From assembly GCF_009193255.1 (NCBI RefSeq), contig NZ_WACG01000001.1:682001-746000 (forward strand): a DNA stretch of 64,000 bases, written 5' to 3'. The notes under the pieces were generated by a model. The model was not told the origin of the DNA, ran no database searches, and saw only the letters and a program-made list of their open reading frames with translations. Origin of the DNA: Arthrobacter koreensis (GTDB lineage: Bacteria > Actinomycetota > Actinomycetes > Actinomycetales > Micrococcaceae). A program made the translations under genes and the position numbers. This document shows, piece after piece, positions 18,295 to 27,149 of the stretch (positions within the stretch are counted from its first letter, which is position 1; every line of letters begins with the position of its first letter).

Positions 18295-19128
18295 TTATTC
18301 GTCCAGCACCTGGTTCAGGTTCACGCGGGCGAACTCAAGGGTCTGCCGGAGCATCTCTTCCCGTTCCCCCGCTTCCTTGGCCTTGCGGGTGCTGACTTCA
18401 ATCGCCACGGTGCCGGTGTACCCGGTTTCGGAGAGGTACTGCAGCGTTTCGGCGCAGCGCTGGGTGCCCTCCCCCGGCAGCAGGTGTTCGTCCTTGCCGT
18501 TGGGCGTTCCGTCGGTAAGGTGCACGTGGCTCAGCCGGGTGCCGAGCTTGCGAATCTCCTCATAGGAGTCCATGCCGGCGATGGCGGCGTGGGAGAAGTC
18601 CCAGGTCACGTGCTCATAGGGCTCCGGCAGCGGGTTCCAGTGCGGAAGGTAGGCCTTCGCTTCCCGGCCCCGGACCCGCCACGGATACATGTTCTCCACG
18701 GCGATGGTCACGCCGTACTCCTCCGAGATGCGCCGGACACCTTCGGCGAAGTTCTCCGCGTAACCGGACTGCCAGCGGAACGGCGGGTGGGCCACCACGG
18801 TAGTGGCGCCGACTTCGGCGGCCATCGCGGCGGACAGTTCGATCTTGGTCCAGGCCTTTCCCCAGACCTGCTGCGTCAGCAGCAGGGTTGGCGCGTGGAC
18901 GGCGAGCACCGGCATCTGGTACCGCTCAATCAGGCTGCGGATGGTCTCCGGGTTGCGGCTGATCTGGCTGCCGGTGACCATCACTTCCACGCCGTCGTAA
19001 CCCAGGTCATGTGCCACGGCGAACGTGTCATGCACAGACAGCGGGTAGACGGACGAACTGGACAGCGCCACGGGAATCTGCGGCAGGTTGGCCGCGGGCT
19101 GCAAGTTCTGGGGGGAGGTCAGAGTCAT
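18295..19128 (-). CDS. Sugar phosphate isomerase/epimerase (xylose isomerase-like TIM barrel)
   Basis: The product of 277 residues is an AP-endonuclease-2-type TIM barrel. Metal-ligand segments include VVAHPPFRWQ, IAVENMYPW (Glu), WDFSHAAIAG (Asp/His), VHLTDGT (His) and VAIEVST (Glu). Members isomerise or epimerise sugars or act on related polyols; the substrate is not predictable. Its start overlaps the ppx stop by ATGA (19125-19128), so the two are co-transcribed. The same pair occurs in M. tuberculosis as Rv0496/Rv0498 (from memory). Confidence 0.85.
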   Translation of the reverse strand: MTLTSPQNLQPAANLPQIPVALSSSSVYPLSVHDTFAVAHDLGYDGVEVMVTGSQISRNPETIRSLIERYQMPVLAVHAPTLLLTQQVWGKAWTKIELSAAMAAEVGATTVVAHPPFRWQSGYAENFAEGVRRISEEYGVTIAVENMYPWRVRGREAKAYLPHWNPLPEPYEHVTWDFSHAAIAGMDSYEEIRKLGTRLSHVHLTDGTPNGKDEHLLPGEGTQRCAETLQYLSETGYTGTVAIEVSTRKAKEAGEREEMLRQTLEFARVNLNQVLDE

Positions 19129-20159
19129 AGTGGTGCACTTCCGTTCGGTTCGCCGGCCGCAGCCAGGACCAGGGCCCCGGCCGGTTCCGGCGGGAGGATG
19201 TGGGAGCCAGCCGGGAGCCGGCCCGCTGTTTCGAAGTGCAGCGTGTCGAAACGCTGCAGGATGAGTCCCTCGCGAAGCGCCCAGGGGCAGATTCGCAGGG
19301 ACTTGATGCTGAAGGCTTCCATGGCTGCTTCCGCTACCAGTGCGCCCGCGAGGACCTGCGGCGCACGCAGGGCGGAGACGCCGTCGAGTTCCGCGCGCTG
19401 GGCGGCGGTCATTCCGGCCAGCCGGGGGATCAGGGCGGTGAGGTCCGCACGGCGGAGCCTGCGGCGAACGTACGGGCCTGCGGCCGACGGCGCAGCACCG
19501 GTGAGGCGGGCCAGGGACCGGAACGTCTTGGAGGTACCCGCAGCTACGTGCGGGGCGCCGTACTCCCTGAATTCCTCCGCGGCGTCCTGCACCACGTCCC
19601 GAATGTAGCTGCGCAGGGCCTGCACCGCGGCCGGTCCGGGCGGGTCGCCGTGCAGCCAGTCTCGGGTGAGCCGTCCGGCGCCAAGCGGCACTGAGACAGC
19701 GACGTCGGGCAGTTCGTCCTGCCCCTGCGCCATTTCAAAGGAACCGCCGCCGATGTCCAGGTCCAGCAGGGTGCCGGCGCCCCAGCCGAACCAGCGGCGG
19801 ACCGCGAGGTACGTCATGGAAGCTTCCTGCCGGCCGCTGAGCTCCCTGAGCACCACGGCAGTTTCACGTTCCACGAAGTCCAGTACATGCTGGCCGTTTG
19901 CGGATTCGCGGATGGCGGAGGTGGTGAAGGCGAGCATGTCCTGCGCGTGGTGGCGGAGGGCGAAGTCGCGGGCCTCGGCCACGAAATCTGCCAGGAGGCG
20001 CTGGCCCTCGGCCGTAATTGCCCCTTCGGCATCCAGGTGGGCTACCAGCTGCAGGGGCCGTTTATGGGATGCGAACGGAACCGGGCGCGCGCCCGGGTGT
20101 GCATCCACCAGCAGCAGATGCACCGTGTTGGACCCGACGTCCAGGACTCCTAGTCGCAT
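19125..20159 (-). CDS. Ppx/GppA family phosphatase (exopolyphosphatase-like)
   Basis: The 344-residue protein belongs to the ASKHA-fold Ppx/GppA family, which hydrolyses inorganic polyphosphate or pppGpp. The phosphate-binding loops are VLDVGSNTVHLLLVDA at the N-terminus and LDIGGGSFEMAQG near residue 145. It is the short actinobacterial form lacking the C-terminal HD domain, resembling M. tuberculosis Ppx1. The ATG at 20159 lies 6 nt after CATAAT on the minus strand, a good -10 for a leaderless transcript. It is the first gene of a two-gene operon. Confidence 0.92.
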   Translation of the reverse strand: MRLGVLDVGSNTVHLLLVDAHPGARPVPFASHKRPLQLVAHLDAEGAITAEGQRLLADFVAEARDFALRHHAQDMLAFTTSAIRESANGQHVLDFVERETAVVLRELSGRQEASMTYLAVRRWFGWGAGTLLDLDIGGGSFEMAQGQDELPDVAVSVPLGAGRLTRDWLHGDPPGPAAVQALRSYIRDVVQDAAEEFREYGAPHVAAGTSKTFRSLARLTGAAPSAAGPYVRRRLRRADLTALIPRLAGMTAAQRAELDGVSALRAPQVLAGALVAEAAMEAFSIKSLRICPWALREGLILQRFDTLHFETAGRLPAGSHILPPEPAGALVLAAAGEPNGSAPL

Positions 20160-20165
20160 GATCCC

Positions 20166-20171
20166 ATTATG
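20166..20171 (-). promoter_or_regulatory. ppx -10 box (leaderless)
   Basis: CATAAT (minus strand) ends 6 nt before the ppx ATG. Confidence 0.5.
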
Positions 20172-20179
20172 CGGCTGTA

Positions 20180-20239
20180 CCGGCCGCGCACCTTTCCGGC
20201 CCCCCGTGCAGGGGTCCGAAGAATGTGCGCGGCGGCCGG
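20180..20239 (-). terminator. Imperfect GC-rich hairpin after topA
   Basis: CCGGCCGCGCAC (20180-20191) pairs with GTGCGCGG-CGGCCGG (20225-20239) with a 3-nt bulge. There is no T run, so it is a hairpin of terminator size but unproven function. Confidence 0.35.
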
Positions 20240-20246
20240 CACCGTC

Positions 20247-22961
20247 TTACTTCTTGGCCGCGGCGCGCTTGCGGACCGGCTTCTTGGCCGGGCCCTTTTC
20301 GCGCTTCTCGGCGAGCAGTTCGAGCGCCCGTTCCCGGGTGAGTTCCTCAATGGCCATGGACCGCGGAACGGTGATGTTCGTAATGCCGTCGGTGATGTAG
20401 GGACCAAACCGGCCGTCCTTCACCACTACCGGCTTCTCGGAGACGGGATCTGTACCGAACTCGGCCAGCGGAGCCGCAGCCTGCCGGCCGCCGCGCTGCT
20501 TGGGCTGGGAGTAGATCTCCAGTGCCTGCTCCAGGGTGATCGTGAAGATCTCCTCTTCGGAGCCGATCGACCGGGAGTCAGTGCCCTTCTTCAGGTACGG
20601 GCCGAACCGGCCGTTTTGTACCGTGATTTCGTTCCCCTCGGCGTCGGTACCCAGCACGCGCGGCAGCCGCATCAGCTTCAGGGCCTCTTCCAAGCTGACG
20701 GTGTCAACGCTCATGGACTTGAACAGCGAACCCGTCCGCGGCTTGATCTTGGCAGGCTTCTTCGGCGGCTTGGGCTTGCCGTTCTTGTAGTACTCCACCG
20801 GCTGGTTCGCCAGTTCCTCTGCCGTGGGCTCCGGGATGATTTCGATGACGTACGGGCCGTAGCGTCCGTTGCGCGCCACGATGGTGCGCCCGGTCTCGGG
20901 ATCCTCGCCCAGCACCCGCTCCTCGGGGCCGGCGCTGTTCATCAGCTCAACTGCCTTCTCGGCGGTCAGCTCATCCGGGGCAAGGTCTTCGGGTACATTG
21001 GCGCGGTCCGGTTCGGTGCCTTCCGGGGCGTCCGCGGGCAGCGGGCGCTCCAGGTACGGGCCGAACTTGCCCACGCGCAGCACGATTCCGTCTGCGATTT
21101 CGATGGAGTTCACCGCGCGTGCGTCGATTTCACCGAGGTCGTTGACGATGGTGTGCAGGCCGGTGTCTTTCCGGTCTCCGTAATAGAACTGGTTCAGCCA
21201 TTCCACCCGGCCGGCTTCGCCGCGGGCAATGCGGTCCAGGTCCTCTTCCATCTCGGCGGTGAAGTCATAGTCCACGTAGTCCGTGAAGTGCTCCTCCAGC
21301 AGCCGGACCACGGAGAACGCGATCCAGCTGGGCACCAGGGCCTGGCCGCGCTGCGTGACGTAGCCGCGGTCCATGATCGTGGAGATCGTGGCGGCGTACG
21401 TGGACGGGCGTCCAATTCCCAGCTCTTCGAGCGTCTTCACCAGCGAAGCTTCGGTGAAGCGCGGCGGCGGGGAGGTCTCGTGGCCGCTGGCTGCCAGGTC
21501 CGCTGCGCTGAGCGGATCGTCCTTCTTCAGGACGGGCAGGCGTCCGCCTTCGGATCCCTCGTCCTCGTCGCGGGTGGCGTCGTGGCCTTCTTCATAGGCG
21601 GCCATGAAGCCGCGGAACGTGATGACGGTGCCGGAAGCCGAGAATTCGGCGTCGCGCCCGTCTGCCGACACGGCACCGAGCTTGACTGACGCCGTCGAGC
21701 CCTTGGCGTCCGCCATCTGCGAGGCGACGGTACGCTTCCAGATCAGTTCGTAGAGCTTGAACTCGTCCCCGCGCAGCGAGGAGGCAACCTGCGCCGGAGT
21801 GCGGAAGGAGTCGCCGGCGGGGCGGATTGCCTCGTGGGCTTCCTGCGCGTTCTTGGACTTGCCCTTGTAGACGCGGCGCGCTTCGGGCACGTACTCGGGT
21901 CCGTACAGTTCCGAGGCCTGGCGGCGGGCCGCGTTGATGGCCTGGTCCGACAGCGCGGAGGAGTCCGTACGCATATAGGTGATGTAGCCGTTTTCATACA
22001 GGCGCTGTGCAACCTGCATGGTCACGCGGGAAGAGAAGCGCAGCTTGCGGCTGGCTTCCTGCTGCAGCGTGGAGGTGGTGAACGGGGCTGCCGGGCGGCG
22101 GGTGTACGGCTTGGTTTCCAGGGAGCGGACAGTGAACGACGCCGATTGCAGGCCTTCGGCGAGGGACAGGGCTGCCGCTTCATCCAGGTGCGTGACGTTC
22201 TTGGACTTGAGTTCGCCGCGGTCCGTGAAGTCCTTGCCGGTAGCGATCCGGGCGCCGTCGACCGAGGTCAGGCGGGCCTTGAAGGACTCAGAGGAGGCGG
22301 TGGAGAACGTGCCGAGCAGGTCCCAGTAGGACGCGGAACGGAACGCCATGCGCTCGCGTTCGCGCTCGACGACAAGTCGGGTTGCCACGGACTGGACGCG
22401 TCCGGCGGAGAGTCCGCGGGCTACCTTGCGCCAGAGCACGGGGGAGATCTCGTAGCCGTAAAGGCGGTCCAGAATGCGGCGGGTTTCCTGTGCATCAACC
22501 ATGGAGATGTCGATGTCGCGCATTTCCTGCAGCGCGCGCTGGATCGCTTCCTTGGTGATTTCGGGGAAGGTCAGGCGGTGGACGGGAACCTTGGGCTTAA
22601 GCACCTGGAGCAGGTGCCACGCGATGGCTTCGCCTTCGCGGTCACCGTCAGTTGCGAGGTAGAGTTCGTCGGCGTCCTTGAGGGCGGCCTTGAGTTCCGC
22701 AACCTTCTTCTTCTTGTCCGTGGAGACCACGTAGTAGGGCTCGAAGTCCTTATCCAGGTCAACGGCGAACTTCCCCAGCGAACTCTTCTTGAGCTCGGCG
22801 GGAAGGTCCGAGGGCTGCGGGAGGTCACGGATATGACCCATCGACGCCGTGACCTCGAAGCCCTCGCCAAGATACCCGGCGATGGTCTTGCCCTTGGCCG
22901 GTGACTCGACAATTACCAGCTTCTTCTTGCCGGTCGACTTGTCCGTTGCCTTAACTGGCAC
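20247..22961 (-). CDS. topA: DNA topoisomerase I (type IA)
   Basis: This 904-residue enzyme relaxes negative supercoils by single-strand passage. The N-terminal TOPRIM domain has LVIVESPAKGKTIAGYL and the acidic DGDREGEA. The catalytic Tyr lies in NGYITYMRTDSSAL. The C-terminal third contains the actinobacterial topoisomerase-C repeats (NGRFGPYLKKG, DGRFGPYITDG and others) instead of Cys4 zinc fingers, and ends in a Lys-rich tail (KKPVRKRAAAKK) of the kind shown to help processivity in mycobacteria. The GTG at 22961 has TAGGAG 4 nt upstream. It is a single-gene transcription unit. Confidence 0.98.
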   Translation of the reverse strand: MPVKATDKSTGKKKLVIVESPAKGKTIAGYLGEGFEVTASMGHIRDLPQPSDLPAELKKSSLGKFAVDLDKDFEPYYVVSTDKKKKVAELKAALKDADELYLATDGDREGEAIAWHLLQVLKPKVPVHRLTFPEITKEAIQRALQEMRDIDISMVDAQETRRILDRLYGYEISPVLWRKVARGLSAGRVQSVATRLVVERERERMAFRSASYWDLLGTFSTASSESFKARLTSVDGARIATGKDFTDRGELKSKNVTHLDEAAALSLAEGLQSASFTVRSLETKPYTRRPAAPFTTSTLQQEASRKLRFSSRVTMQVAQRLYENGYITYMRTDSSALSDQAINAARRQASELYGPEYVPEARRVYKGKSKNAQEAHEAIRPAGDSFRTPAQVASSLRGDEFKLYELIWKRTVASQMADAKGSTASVKLGAVSADGRDAEFSASGTVITFRGFMAAYEEGHDATRDEDEGSEGGRLPVLKKDDPLSAADLAASGHETSPPPRFTEASLVKTLEELGIGRPSTYAATISTIMDRGYVTQRGQALVPSWIAFSVVRLLEEHFTDYVDYDFTAEMEEDLDRIARGEAGRVEWLNQFYYGDRKDTGLHTIVNDLGEIDARAVNSIEIADGIVLRVGKFGPYLERPLPADAPEGTEPDRANVPEDLAPDELTAEKAVELMNSAGPEERVLGEDPETGRTIVARNGRYGPYVIEIIPEPTAEELANQPVEYYKNGKPKPPKKPAKIKPRTGSLFKSMSVDTVSLEEALKLMRLPRVLGTDAEGNEITVQNGRFGPYLKKGTDSRSIGSEEEIFTITLEQALEIYSQPKQRGGRQAAAPLAEFGTDPVSEKPVVVKDGRFGPYITDGITNITVPRSMAIEELTRERALELLAEKREKGPAKKPVRKRAAAKK

Positions 22962-23116
22962 TGTTCTCCTACGTACGGGGGTGGATCAATACGGATGAGG
23001 GCGCGTGCTGCACCGCATGCCCGCTCATCCTTAGACAGTATGGGGAAACCCCAAGCACAAGGGTAACCATAACTGCACCTGCGGGCGGACCCGGACCAAT
23101 TTAGCCGTGCGCTCGG

Positions 23117-24769
23117 TTACGGTTCAGCCGGAAGGAGGAACCCGTCCAGGACCAGGTTGCGGACCTCATCTTCCAGCCCGGCGGCAAACTCCGGATCATC
23201 CCGGCCCAGCAGCGAACCCAGTGCCGCGATGATCGCCCCGGCGGGGAGATCGCCGTCGCACGCTGACACAAAGCCGGTCAGTTCGGTGCTCATCAGGTTG
23301 GTCCTCCGCAGGCCGGCGCCCTGGCGCAGCAGGATCACGCCGGGGTGCTCGGCTCCGGGGCGCGCATGGCGTTCCTCGGTGACGTCGTCGGCCACTACCA
23401 GGTGTTCGGCGCCCAGGTCCGGGTGCGCCTGGGCCCAGTCAAAACGCCCGACGGCGGCGGCCAGGTGCGGGGCGAGCGGGGACTCGAGCGGGTGGGTAAT
23501 TTCCTCGAACCGGCGCAGCGGCGCGGCCTGCGGATTTTTCCGCCGGCGCATCCACACCGAGCCGAAGCCGATTCCGGTGGTTCCGCGGGCGGCGAAATCG
23601 GCCAGGTACGCGGCATAGGAGGCCGCGTACTCGTTCCGGTCCCGGTTCTCCGCCGCGTCCCGGAGCCACATTTCCGCGTACTCGGCCGGGCTGAGCACTT
23701 CCCGCTGGATAACCCAGGCGTCCATGCCCTCCGGCAGCCAGGAGCGAAGCCTTTCGCTCCAGGCATCCTTCTCGTCCGCGTCGCCCTGGATCTCCCAGTT
23801 CCCCAGCATCTGTGCGATGCCGCCGGGAGCCAGCACGGATTCGAGGTTCCGGAAGAGCCCGGAAACAATCTGGTCTCCGGGAAGTCCGCCGTCCCGGTAG
23901 GTAAAGCGGTCCTCCTCGTCCTCGCCGGACACGCGGGGGGTGATCACGAACGGCGGATTTGAAACCACCTGGTCGAAGCGCTCCCCTGCCACCGGTTCAA
24001 GCATGCTGCCGAGCCGCAGGTCCACGCGCTGCTCCGGGTGTTCCGGGTCCAGTCCAAGCGCGGGCGCGTTCAGCACGAGGTTGAAGCGGGTGAAGCCCAG
24101 GGCACGCTCGGAAATGTCCGTGGCGGTGACGTGCCGGGCGTGGCCCAGCAGGTGGAAAACCTGGATTCCGCAGCCGGTCCCCAGGTCCAGCGCACGGTCC
24201 ACCGGAGTAGTGATGCTCAGCTGGGCCAGGGACAGGGAGGCCTGCCCGATGCCCAGCACGTGGCCGTGCGGCAGGACGCCGGGGCGCTGATGGGCGCCGA
24301 GGTCACTGGCCACCCAGAGGTGGGTGCCGCCGGCCTGTTCCGGGGCTTCCCCGGAGTCTTCGGGGCCGCTTTCGCTGGTCGCGGCGTCGAACTCGTAGGG
24401 CCGCAGATCCACCCTGGCGCGGAGCATGTCCGGGGCGTCCTTCTCGGCGAGCCCGAGCTCCAGCAGTCCCTCGGCACCGGTCCGGGGGAAGGCGTCCCGG
24501 ACCTGCTGCGCCGGAACGGAGGAGCCCACCAGCCACAGCGCTACCGCAGCTGCCACCGGTTCCGGAGTGCCGCCGTCGGCCGCTGCCCGGCAGGCGAGCA
24601 TCGCAGGAACCAGCTGGTCCCGGGACAGCGCAGCACTGGCTTCCTTCCCCAGGAAGGCTGCGACACCGTCCACCGTGTAGCCCGCGTCCGTGAGGTCGGC
24701 GGCGAGGTCGGCCAGCAGCGGGAGGTTTGAACTCTGGGGTGTGCCCGGAACGCGGGAGAAATTCGTCAC
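23117..24769 (-). CDS. Class I SAM-dependent methyltransferase with N-terminal DUF7059-type domain
   Basis: The protein has 550 residues. After an N-terminal helical domain (about residues 1-150) comes a Rossmann methyltransferase domain with ALDLGTGCGIQVFHLL (motif I), TATDISERALGFTRFN, and the amino-methylating signature VVSNPPFV. NPPF/Y motifs are typical of enzymes that methylate exocyclic amino groups of RNA or DNA bases or protein glutamine. The C-terminal 150 residues look like an accessory domain. The target is unknown. The GTG at 24769 lies 6 nt after a TAGACT -10 box, consistent with leaderless translation. Confidence 0.85.
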   Translation of the reverse strand: MTNFSRVPGTPQSSNLPLLADLAADLTDAGYTVDGVAAFLGKEASAALSRDQLVPAMLACRAAADGGTPEPVAAAVALWLVGSSVPAQQVRDAFPRTGAEGLLELGLAEKDAPDMLRARVDLRPYEFDAATSESGPEDSGEAPEQAGGTHLWVASDLGAHQRPGVLPHGHVLGIGQASLSLAQLSITTPVDRALDLGTGCGIQVFHLLGHARHVTATDISERALGFTRFNLVLNAPALGLDPEHPEQRVDLRLGSMLEPVAGERFDQVVSNPPFVITPRVSGEDEEDRFTYRDGGLPGDQIVSGLFRNLESVLAPGGIAQMLGNWEIQGDADEKDAWSERLRSWLPEGMDAWVIQREVLSPAEYAEMWLRDAAENRDRNEYAASYAAYLADFAARGTTGIGFGSVWMRRRKNPQAAPLRRFEEITHPLESPLAPHLAAAVGRFDWAQAHPDLGAEHLVVADDVTEERHARPGAEHPGVILLRQGAGLRRTNLMSTELTGFVSACDGDLPAGAIIAALGSLLGRDDPEFAAGLEDEVRNLVLDGFLLPAEP

Positions 24770-24775
24770 CCGTCC

Positions 24776-24781
24776 AGTCTA
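24776..24781 (-). promoter_or_regulatory. Methyltransferase -10 box (leaderless)
   Basis: TAGACT (minus strand) ends 6 nt before the GTG start. Confidence 0.5.
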
Positions 24782-24820
24782 GGTTCCGGCTTCCTGCCAC
24801 CTCACCACGTCCGCTCCCCC

Positions 24821-24880
24821 ATCGAGATGGCAGAAACTGCCCGTATGAGCGCTCATACGGGCAGTTTCTGCCATCTCGAT
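24821..24880. repeat. Perfect 60-bp palindrome, copy A of a dispersed element
   Basis: Two 30-bp arms are exact reverse complements with no spacer. The left arm begins ATCGAGATGGCAGAAACTGC and the centre is GAGC|GCTC. CCCC before and GGGG after extend the symmetry. A second copy lies at 46535-46590 and shares the arm core CAGAAACTGCCCGTAT. It sits between the MFS stop and the methyltransferase promoter. Confidence 0.9.
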
Positions 24881-24897
24881 TTGTGGGGCAGGTGTGT

Positions 24898-26355
24898 CTA
24901 GGCGCGGCGGGGGATGCGAATGAAGGGCGCCAGGACGAGGCTGGCCGTGGACAGCAGCGCTCCGATGATGAACGCTGTGTGCGCACCGGCGAACAGAGAA
25001 TCCGCCAGCGCGGTCCCCTCCTCGAGTCGGCTTGCCGAGAGCATGGACAGCACGGTCACAAAGATGGTGGTGCCAATTGCACCACCCAGCTGCTGGCCGG
25101 TGTTGAAGATGGCCGAGCCGTGGCCGTAGAGCCGGGGTTCCACTGTGGCCAGGGCCGAGGACAGCAGCCCGGTCATCAGCATCGCCAGCCCAATGCTGAA
25201 TACAACATGGGAAACGGTGAACATCCAGAGCGGGGACTCCGGCGTGACGCTGACGTACAGCCACTGTCCCAGCGCCAGCATGGCCGCACCGGGGATGAGG
25301 ACGGGACGCGGACCAAAGCGGTCAAAGACCCGGCCAAAGACGGGACCGACGGCGGCCTGCACCAGGCCGCCGGGCAGGAGCATCATGCCAATGGTCAGGG
25401 TGTCCAGGCCGCGGCCGGTCTGGAGCAGGATCGGCACAATCATGACGGTGCCCAGCAGCGTGCCCATGGCGATCATGATCATGACCACGCTGAGGCGGAA
25501 GTTCCGGTTCCGGAACGGTGCCAGGTTCAGCAGTTCCCGTCCGGTCCGGGCCAGGCGGACCTGGCGCCGGATGAACAGCACCAGGGCCGCGGCCCCGACG
25601 ACGACGCTGGCGGAGACCAGGAGGAGGTTGTCGGAGGCATGTTCAAGGCTTGAGATGGCATAAACCAGGAAGCCGAACGCCAGGGCGGAAAGAATGACGG
25701 AGGGAACGTCGACAGGCAGGCGGCGGGTCTGGGAGGGCAGCTTAATGAAGATGGTTCCCAGCAGCAGGATTGCCACGGCAAGGGGAATCATCAGCACGAA
25801 GATCCAGTGCCAGCTCAGTGCATTCACGATTGCTCCGGAGACAGTGGGGCCGACAGCCGGCCCTACCGAGATGACAATAGAATTCAGGCCCATGATGGTG
25901 CCGCGCTTGTGCAGCGGAACCAGGGTCAGCGTGGTAGTCATCAGCAGCGGAAGCACAATGGCGGTGCCGACGGCCTGGATGATCCGGGCGATGAGCAGCA
26001 CGGCGAAGGTGGGGGCGAAGACGGCCAGGGCGGTTCCGGTCAGGAAGCTGGCCAGCGCAAAGATGAACAGGCTCCGGGTGGTGAACCGTTGGAGCAGGAA
26101 GCCCGTGGTGGGGATGACTACCGAAACAGTGAGCAGGAAGCCGGTGGTCAGCCACTGGCCTGCGGACGCCGTGACGTCCAGGTCCGCCATGATCGAGGGA
26201 AGGGCCACCGAGAGGACGGTCTCATTCAGGATCATCAGGAACGCGGCCAGGGCCAGTGCGCCAATGATGCCGGTCAGCTGCCGGGTGGGCAGGTCCGGAC
26301 GCGGAGGTGCTGCGGGTGCCGCTTTGTGCTCGGCGGCGGGGCTTTCGGAAGTCAA
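24898..26355 (-). CDS. DHA2-family MFS multidrug exporter (EmrB/QacA-like)
   Basis: The product of 485 residues has about 14 membrane segments. The DHA2 family signature is visible in LALAAFLMILNETVLSVALP (motif D1), QWLTTGFLLTVSVVIPTTGF and the motif C segment GPAVGPTVSGAIV. It is probably a drug/proton antiporter; substrates are unknown. I chose the TTG at 26355 because GAGGA lies 5 nt upstream. An upstream GTG at 26400 would start inside the operator. The gene is divergent from a TetR regulator, with two operator copies between them, so it is very likely repressed by that protein. Confidence 0.88.
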   Translation of the reverse strand: MTSESPAAEHKAAPAAPPRPDLPTRQLTGIIGALALAAFLMILNETVLSVALPSIMADLDVTASAGQWLTTGFLLTVSVVIPTTGFLLQRFTTRSLFIFALASFLTGTALAVFAPTFAVLLIARIIQAVGTAIVLPLLMTTTLTLVPLHKRGTIMGLNSIVISVGPAVGPTVSGAIVNALSWHWIFVLMIPLAVAILLLGTIFIKLPSQTRRLPVDVPSVILSALAFGFLVYAISSLEHASDNLLLVSASVVVGAAALVLFIRRQVRLARTGRELLNLAPFRNRNFRLSVVMIMIAMGTLLGTVMIVPILLQTGRGLDTLTIGMMLLPGGLVQAAVGPVFGRVFDRFGPRPVLIPGAAMLALGQWLYVSVTPESPLWMFTVSHVVFSIGLAMLMTGLLSSALATVEPRLYGHGSAIFNTGQQLGGAIGTTIFVTVLSMLSASRLEEGTALADSLFAGAHTAFIIGALLSTASLVLAPFIRIPRRA

Positions 26356-26393
26356 GGATTCCTCGGTTTCTGTGGGACGCGAACCGGAAAATA

Positions 26394-26410
26394 CTGTCAC
26401 AGACTGACAG
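26394..26410. promoter_or_regulatory. TetR operator copy 1
   Basis: CTGTCA-CAGAC-TGACAG is a perfect 6-bp inverted repeat with a 5-bp spacer in the MFS/TetR divergent promoter region. Confidence 0.65.
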
Positions 26411-26425
26411 ATTATTCTAACCAAA

Positions 26426-26442
26426 CTGGCATACTGTGACAG
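26426..26442. promoter_or_regulatory. TetR operator copy 2
   Basis: CTGGCA-TACTG-TGACAG has the same 17-bp design as copy 1 with one arm mismatch, centred 32 bp (about three helical turns) away. Confidence 0.6.
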
Positions 26443-26484
26443 AAGATATTTCAGTGGCGGCCCTCCGACGAAAGCTGGAACACC

Positions 26485-27084
26485 GTGGGAAAACGAGACG
26501 ACCACAAGGCCGCAACGAGGCGGCAGATCCAGCAGGCCACCCTGGACCTGCTGGAAACGGCGGGCGTGGAGTCCACCACGGTAGCCAGCATCGCAGAGCG
26601 CGCCGGGATCTCGGAGCGGACGTTCTTCCGCTACTACGACTCGAAGGAATCCGCCGCCGTTCCGGGTCAGGGCGAACTCCTGGACGCGCTGCTCTCCCGG
26701 GAGCTTGTCCCGGAAGCTTCCCCGGCGGAGATCCTGCGCGAGCTGATCGATGCCTGCCGGCAGCAGTTCGCCTACGAGGTGGAACAGGTTCAGTTCAAGC
26801 GGATCTCACGTCTTCTGCTGCGTGAGCCCCGGCTGCTCCAGGCCGTCTCACGCCAGGAGATGCATCTGGTGGACGCAGTGAGCAGCGCACTGACGGAACG
26901 CGCGGCGCTGACCCGGATGCAGGCACAGCTCGCAGCGGAGCTGATTGCCTGCACCTGGCGGGTGGCGTGGCAGTGCTTTGCGCGGGAGGAGAGCGCAGGC
27001 CGCACCTCGCATCCAGCCGACCTGTTCGAGCAGGCGGTACAGGGCTTGTCCGTCATCACAGCACCGGAGGCATTCGGCCGGTAG
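26485..27084 (+). CDS. TetR/AcrR family repressor of the adjacent MFS exporter
   Basis: The 199-residue protein has an N-terminal HTH (RRQIQQATLDLLETAGVESTTVASIAERAGISERTFFRYYDSKE) typical of TetR regulators. The C-terminal ligand domain is not assignable. The arrangement of divergent efflux pump and TetR gene with two palindromic operators predicts ligand-relieved repression of both genes. It starts at GTG 26485; an upstream in-frame extension is unlikely because it would cross the operator. Confidence 0.9.
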   Translation: MGKRDDHKAATRRQIQQATLDLLETAGVESTTVASIAERAGISERTFFRYYDSKESAAVPGQGELLDALLSRELVPEASPAEILRELIDACRQQFAYEVEQVQFKRISRLLLREPRLLQAVSRQEMHLVDAVSSALTERAALTRMQAQLAAELIACTWRVAWQCFAREESAGRTSHPADLFEQAVQGLSVITAPEAFGR

Positions 27085-27149
27085 CCCCGCCGGGAGGCAG
27101 CGCCCCGTGTGCTGCTGGAAAGCGGATGCCGCTTCCCGGGGGGGGTGTA

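Noticed and set aside
24779-25264. ORF reading through palindrome A
   Set aside because: The coding impression comes from the palindrome itself; the MFS gene covers the rest.
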